Shown piece by piece: positions 62,648 through 64,000 of a stretch of DNA of 64,000 nt. The position numbers and the translations under genes were made by a program. The stretch is from Afifella aestuarii (GTDB lineage Bacteria > Pseudomonadota > Alphaproteobacteria > Rhizobiales > Afifellaceae), in assembly GCF_004023665.1 (NCBI RefSeq), contig NZ_SAUF01000001.1, positions 124,001 through 188,000 on the forward strand, given 5' to 3'. Position 1 is the stretch's first letter. Every line of letters starts with the position of its first letter. A model generated the notes under the pieces. The model was not told the origin of the DNA and ran no database searches. It saw only the letters and a list, made by a program, of their open reading frames with translations.

Positions 62648-63982
62648 ATGGACACGATTTACGCATTGTCGAGCGGGGCGCTGCCCGCCGGCGTCGGGAT
62701 TGTACGAATTTCCGGACCGGAATCCGGGATGGCCCTGCACGCGCTTGCAGGGGGTTTGCCGGAACCCCGGCGAGCTGTGGTCAGAGCGTTGGTGGACCCA
62801 AAGAGCCGGGATGTGATCGATGAGGCTCTCGTCTTGTGGATGCCGGGGCCTGGGACTTTCACCGGTGAGGATACGGTGGAGCTGCATTGTCACGGGAGCC
62901 GTGCGGTGATTGCGCGACTGATCGAATCGCTTGCGCAATGGCCGGGATTGCGGATGGCGGAGCCCGGAGAGTTTGCCCGTCGAGCGTTCCTGAATGGTCG
63001 GCTCGACCTGACGGAGGCCGAGGGTCTTGCCGACCTCGTGGCGGCCGAGACTGAGGCTCAAAGGCGACAGGCGCTCAGCCAGGCGAGGGGAGCTCTGGCA
63101 GAAAGGCTGCTGGCCTGGCGGGAGACGTTGCTCCGATGCGTTGCCGAGGTCGAGGCCCAGCTCGACTTTTCCGATGAGGGGGATGTCGGATCGGAGCTCG
63201 AGGTTGCGAGCCGGTTGCGGGGCGTCCTTCTGGAGGTGCGTGAGCTTCTCTCGGGGGCGCGCCTTGCCGAGCGAATCCGGGACGGGTTCGTCATCGTCCT
63301 GGTCGGCGCGCCCAATGCGGGAAAATCGACCTTGCTCAACGCGTTCGCCCGGCGTGACGTCGCGATTGTCAGCGCAGAGCCTGGGACGACCCGGGACCTC
63401 GTGACCGTGCCGCTCGAGCTTTCGGGTTACGCAGTGACGCTCATCGATACGGCGGGATTGCGAGAGACGGTGAGTGCGGTCGAGGCTGAAGGGGTTCGGC
63501 GGGCGCGTCTTGCGGCCGAGGAAGCCGATCTGGTTCTGGAGCTTGTTCCCAGCGGTCAGAGCGCGCTAGTTGGAGATGCGCCTGCGGCTTCCGGCGGACC
63601 GGATCGTTGGGTGATCGAGACCAAAGCGGATCTGCTCGAGGGTGGTGATCTCCTTCGCGGTCGTCACAGAGTCTCCGCGATAACTGGAGCCGGTCTGCGG
63701 GAACTCGAATTGGCTCTTGGCGAATGGCTGACGCGTCAGGGGGTTGACGGTTTTTCCGGAGTGTCCGGTGCGGCCCCGGTGAACGCGCGTCAGAGAGAGG
63801 GGTTGCTCCGGCTTGCTGAGCGCCTCGAATCGGTTCTGAAACGAGGGCAGCCTCGTGGGGTCGACGAGCTCCTGGGGGAGGAGCTGCGTGGGTGTCTCAG
63901 AGCGATCGGCCGGGTCACCGGTGAAGTGGACCCAGAGAGCGTGCTTGGTGCCATCTTTGGCCGGTTTTGTATCGGAAAATAG
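62648..63982 (+). CDS. mnmE: tRNA modification GTPase MnmE
   Basis: A 444-residue GTPase which, with MnmG, makes the 5-carboxymethylaminomethyl modification of wobble uridine in tRNAs. The N-terminal folate-binding domain has IYALSSGALPAGVGIVRISG and AEPGEFARRAFLNGRLDLTE; G1 is GAPNAGKSTLLNAF near residue 222, G3 is DTAGLRE near 268, and the invariant C-terminal FCIGK, with the essential Cys, ends the protein, so the gene is complete. ATG 62648 is taken; the open frame upstream overlaps the divergent DUF255 gene. GGAGAAGCGAA and ATG follow at the window end, probably mnmG. Confidence 0.95.
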   Translation: MDTIYALSSGALPAGVGIVRISGPESGMALHALAGGLPEPRRAVVRALVDPKSRDVIDEALVLWMPGPGTFTGEDTVELHCHGSRAVIARLIESLAQWPGLRMAEPGEFARRAFLNGRLDLTEAEGLADLVAAETEAQRRQALSQARGALAERLLAWRETLLRCVAEVEAQLDFSDEGDVGSELEVASRLRGVLLEVRELLSGARLAERIRDGFVIVLVGAPNAGKSTLLNAFARRDVAIVSAEPGTTRDLVTVPLELSGYAVTLIDTAGLRETVSAVEAEGVRRARLAAEEADLVLELVPSGQSALVGDAPAASGGPDRWVIETKADLLEGGDLLRGRHRVSAITGAGLRELELALGEWLTRQGVDGFSGVSGAAPVNARQREGLLRLAERLESVLKRGQPRGVDELLGEELRGCLRAIGRVTGEVDPESVLGAIFGRFCIGK

Positions 63983-63997
63983 AATCGGAGAAGCGAA

Positions 63998-64000
63998 ATG
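63998..64000 (+). CDS. Start codon of the next gene (probably mnmG), cut by the window edge
   Basis: Only ATG is present, 15 bases after the mnmE stop and preceded by GGAGAAGCGAA, a good ribosome site. mnmG (gidA) normally follows mnmE in alphaproteobacteria; identity is by context only. Confidence 0.4.

Noticed and set aside
1-64000. Search for CRISPR arrays, transposases, phage genes, toxin-antitoxin or defence genes
   Set aside because: No repeated spacers, no recombinase or transposase motifs and no adjacent small-gene pairs of that type; every large frame fits a housekeeping family.
1-64000. tRNA or rRNA genes in intergenic gaps
   Set aside because: No gap shows a cloverleaf with a GTTCGA-type T loop or rRNA-like sequence. 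Short gaps were read by eye only, so a divergent small RNA could be missed.

Overview
The window is 64 kb of an ordinary, high-GC alphaproteobacterial chromosome, almost certainly from the order Hyphomicrobiales (Rhizobiales). The case rests on gene order and gene types: an Irr-type Fur regulator divergent from fabA-fabB-fabI; rimP-nusA-ylxR/L7Ae-infB-rbfA-truB-rpsO-pnp in one line; hisB-DUF2628-hisH-hisA and hisF-hisE-coaA; hslV-hslU; an OlsB-type ornithine lipid acyltransferase; Tim44-like/MltA/Smr; and secB-dnaQ-coaE-aroE-maf-ppsR next to hemE-hemJ-rho-mnmE. The genus cannot be named from sequence alone. I see no transposase, prophage, CRISPR array, tRNA, rRNA or defence island.

Layout. 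1-2 kb: end of sppA, ihfB, a LapA-domain protein and a mu-crystallin-like reductase. 2-12 kb: the transcription/translation operon from rimP to pnp, preceded by a good promoter and a leader with two mutually exclusive hairpins (terminator and anti-terminator). 12-20.5 kb: a GGDEF-EAL protein, fabI/fabB/fabA, irr, a sugar-type ABC ATPase without its own permeases, and comM. 20.7-30 kb: a YrbL-like protein, gshB, yraN, rsmI, an LpoA-type lipoprotein, an acyltransferase-3 protein and polA. 30-35 kb: a helix-hairpin-helix protein, a CysZ-like membrane protein, an adenosine kinase-like sugar kinase and hslUV. 35-44 kb: histidine genes, a second GGDEF-EAL protein, coaA, pyrF, a DUF1330 protein, moeB and a 2-hydroxyacid dehydrogenase. 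45-50 kb: an SH3-domain protein, a sugar ABC importer (two permeases plus binding protein, no ATPase) and olsB. 50-57 kb: smr, mltA, a Tim44-like protein, fxsA, secB, dnaQ, coaE, aroE, maf and ppsR. 57.6-64 kb: hemE, hemJ, rho, a DUF255 thioredoxin-fold protein and mnmE; the last three bases are the probable start codon of the next gene, likely mnmG.

The most notable non-coding element is the ppsR-hemE intergenic region (about 57.22-57.61 kb). It has the hallmarks of the alphaproteobacterial chromosome origin: the hemE/RP001-family gene pair that flanks the Caulobacter and Rickettsia origins, DnaA-box-like sequences, an A+T-rich stretch, a perfect TTAA-N7-TTAA CtrA box and four GANTC methylation sites. 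G/C strand bias also changes sense across it in spot counts. If right, ppsR-dnaQ and hemE-rho are transcribed away from the origin along the leading strands.

The window is mostly housekeeping. I found no convincing new multi-gene system. The best leads are the origin with its CtrA box, the attenuator-like leader before rimP-nusA-infB, a 100-base tail-to-tail overlap of olsB and smr, a possible small RNA or alternative start before the YrbL-like gene, and the opposite active-site defects of the two GGDEF-EAL proteins.
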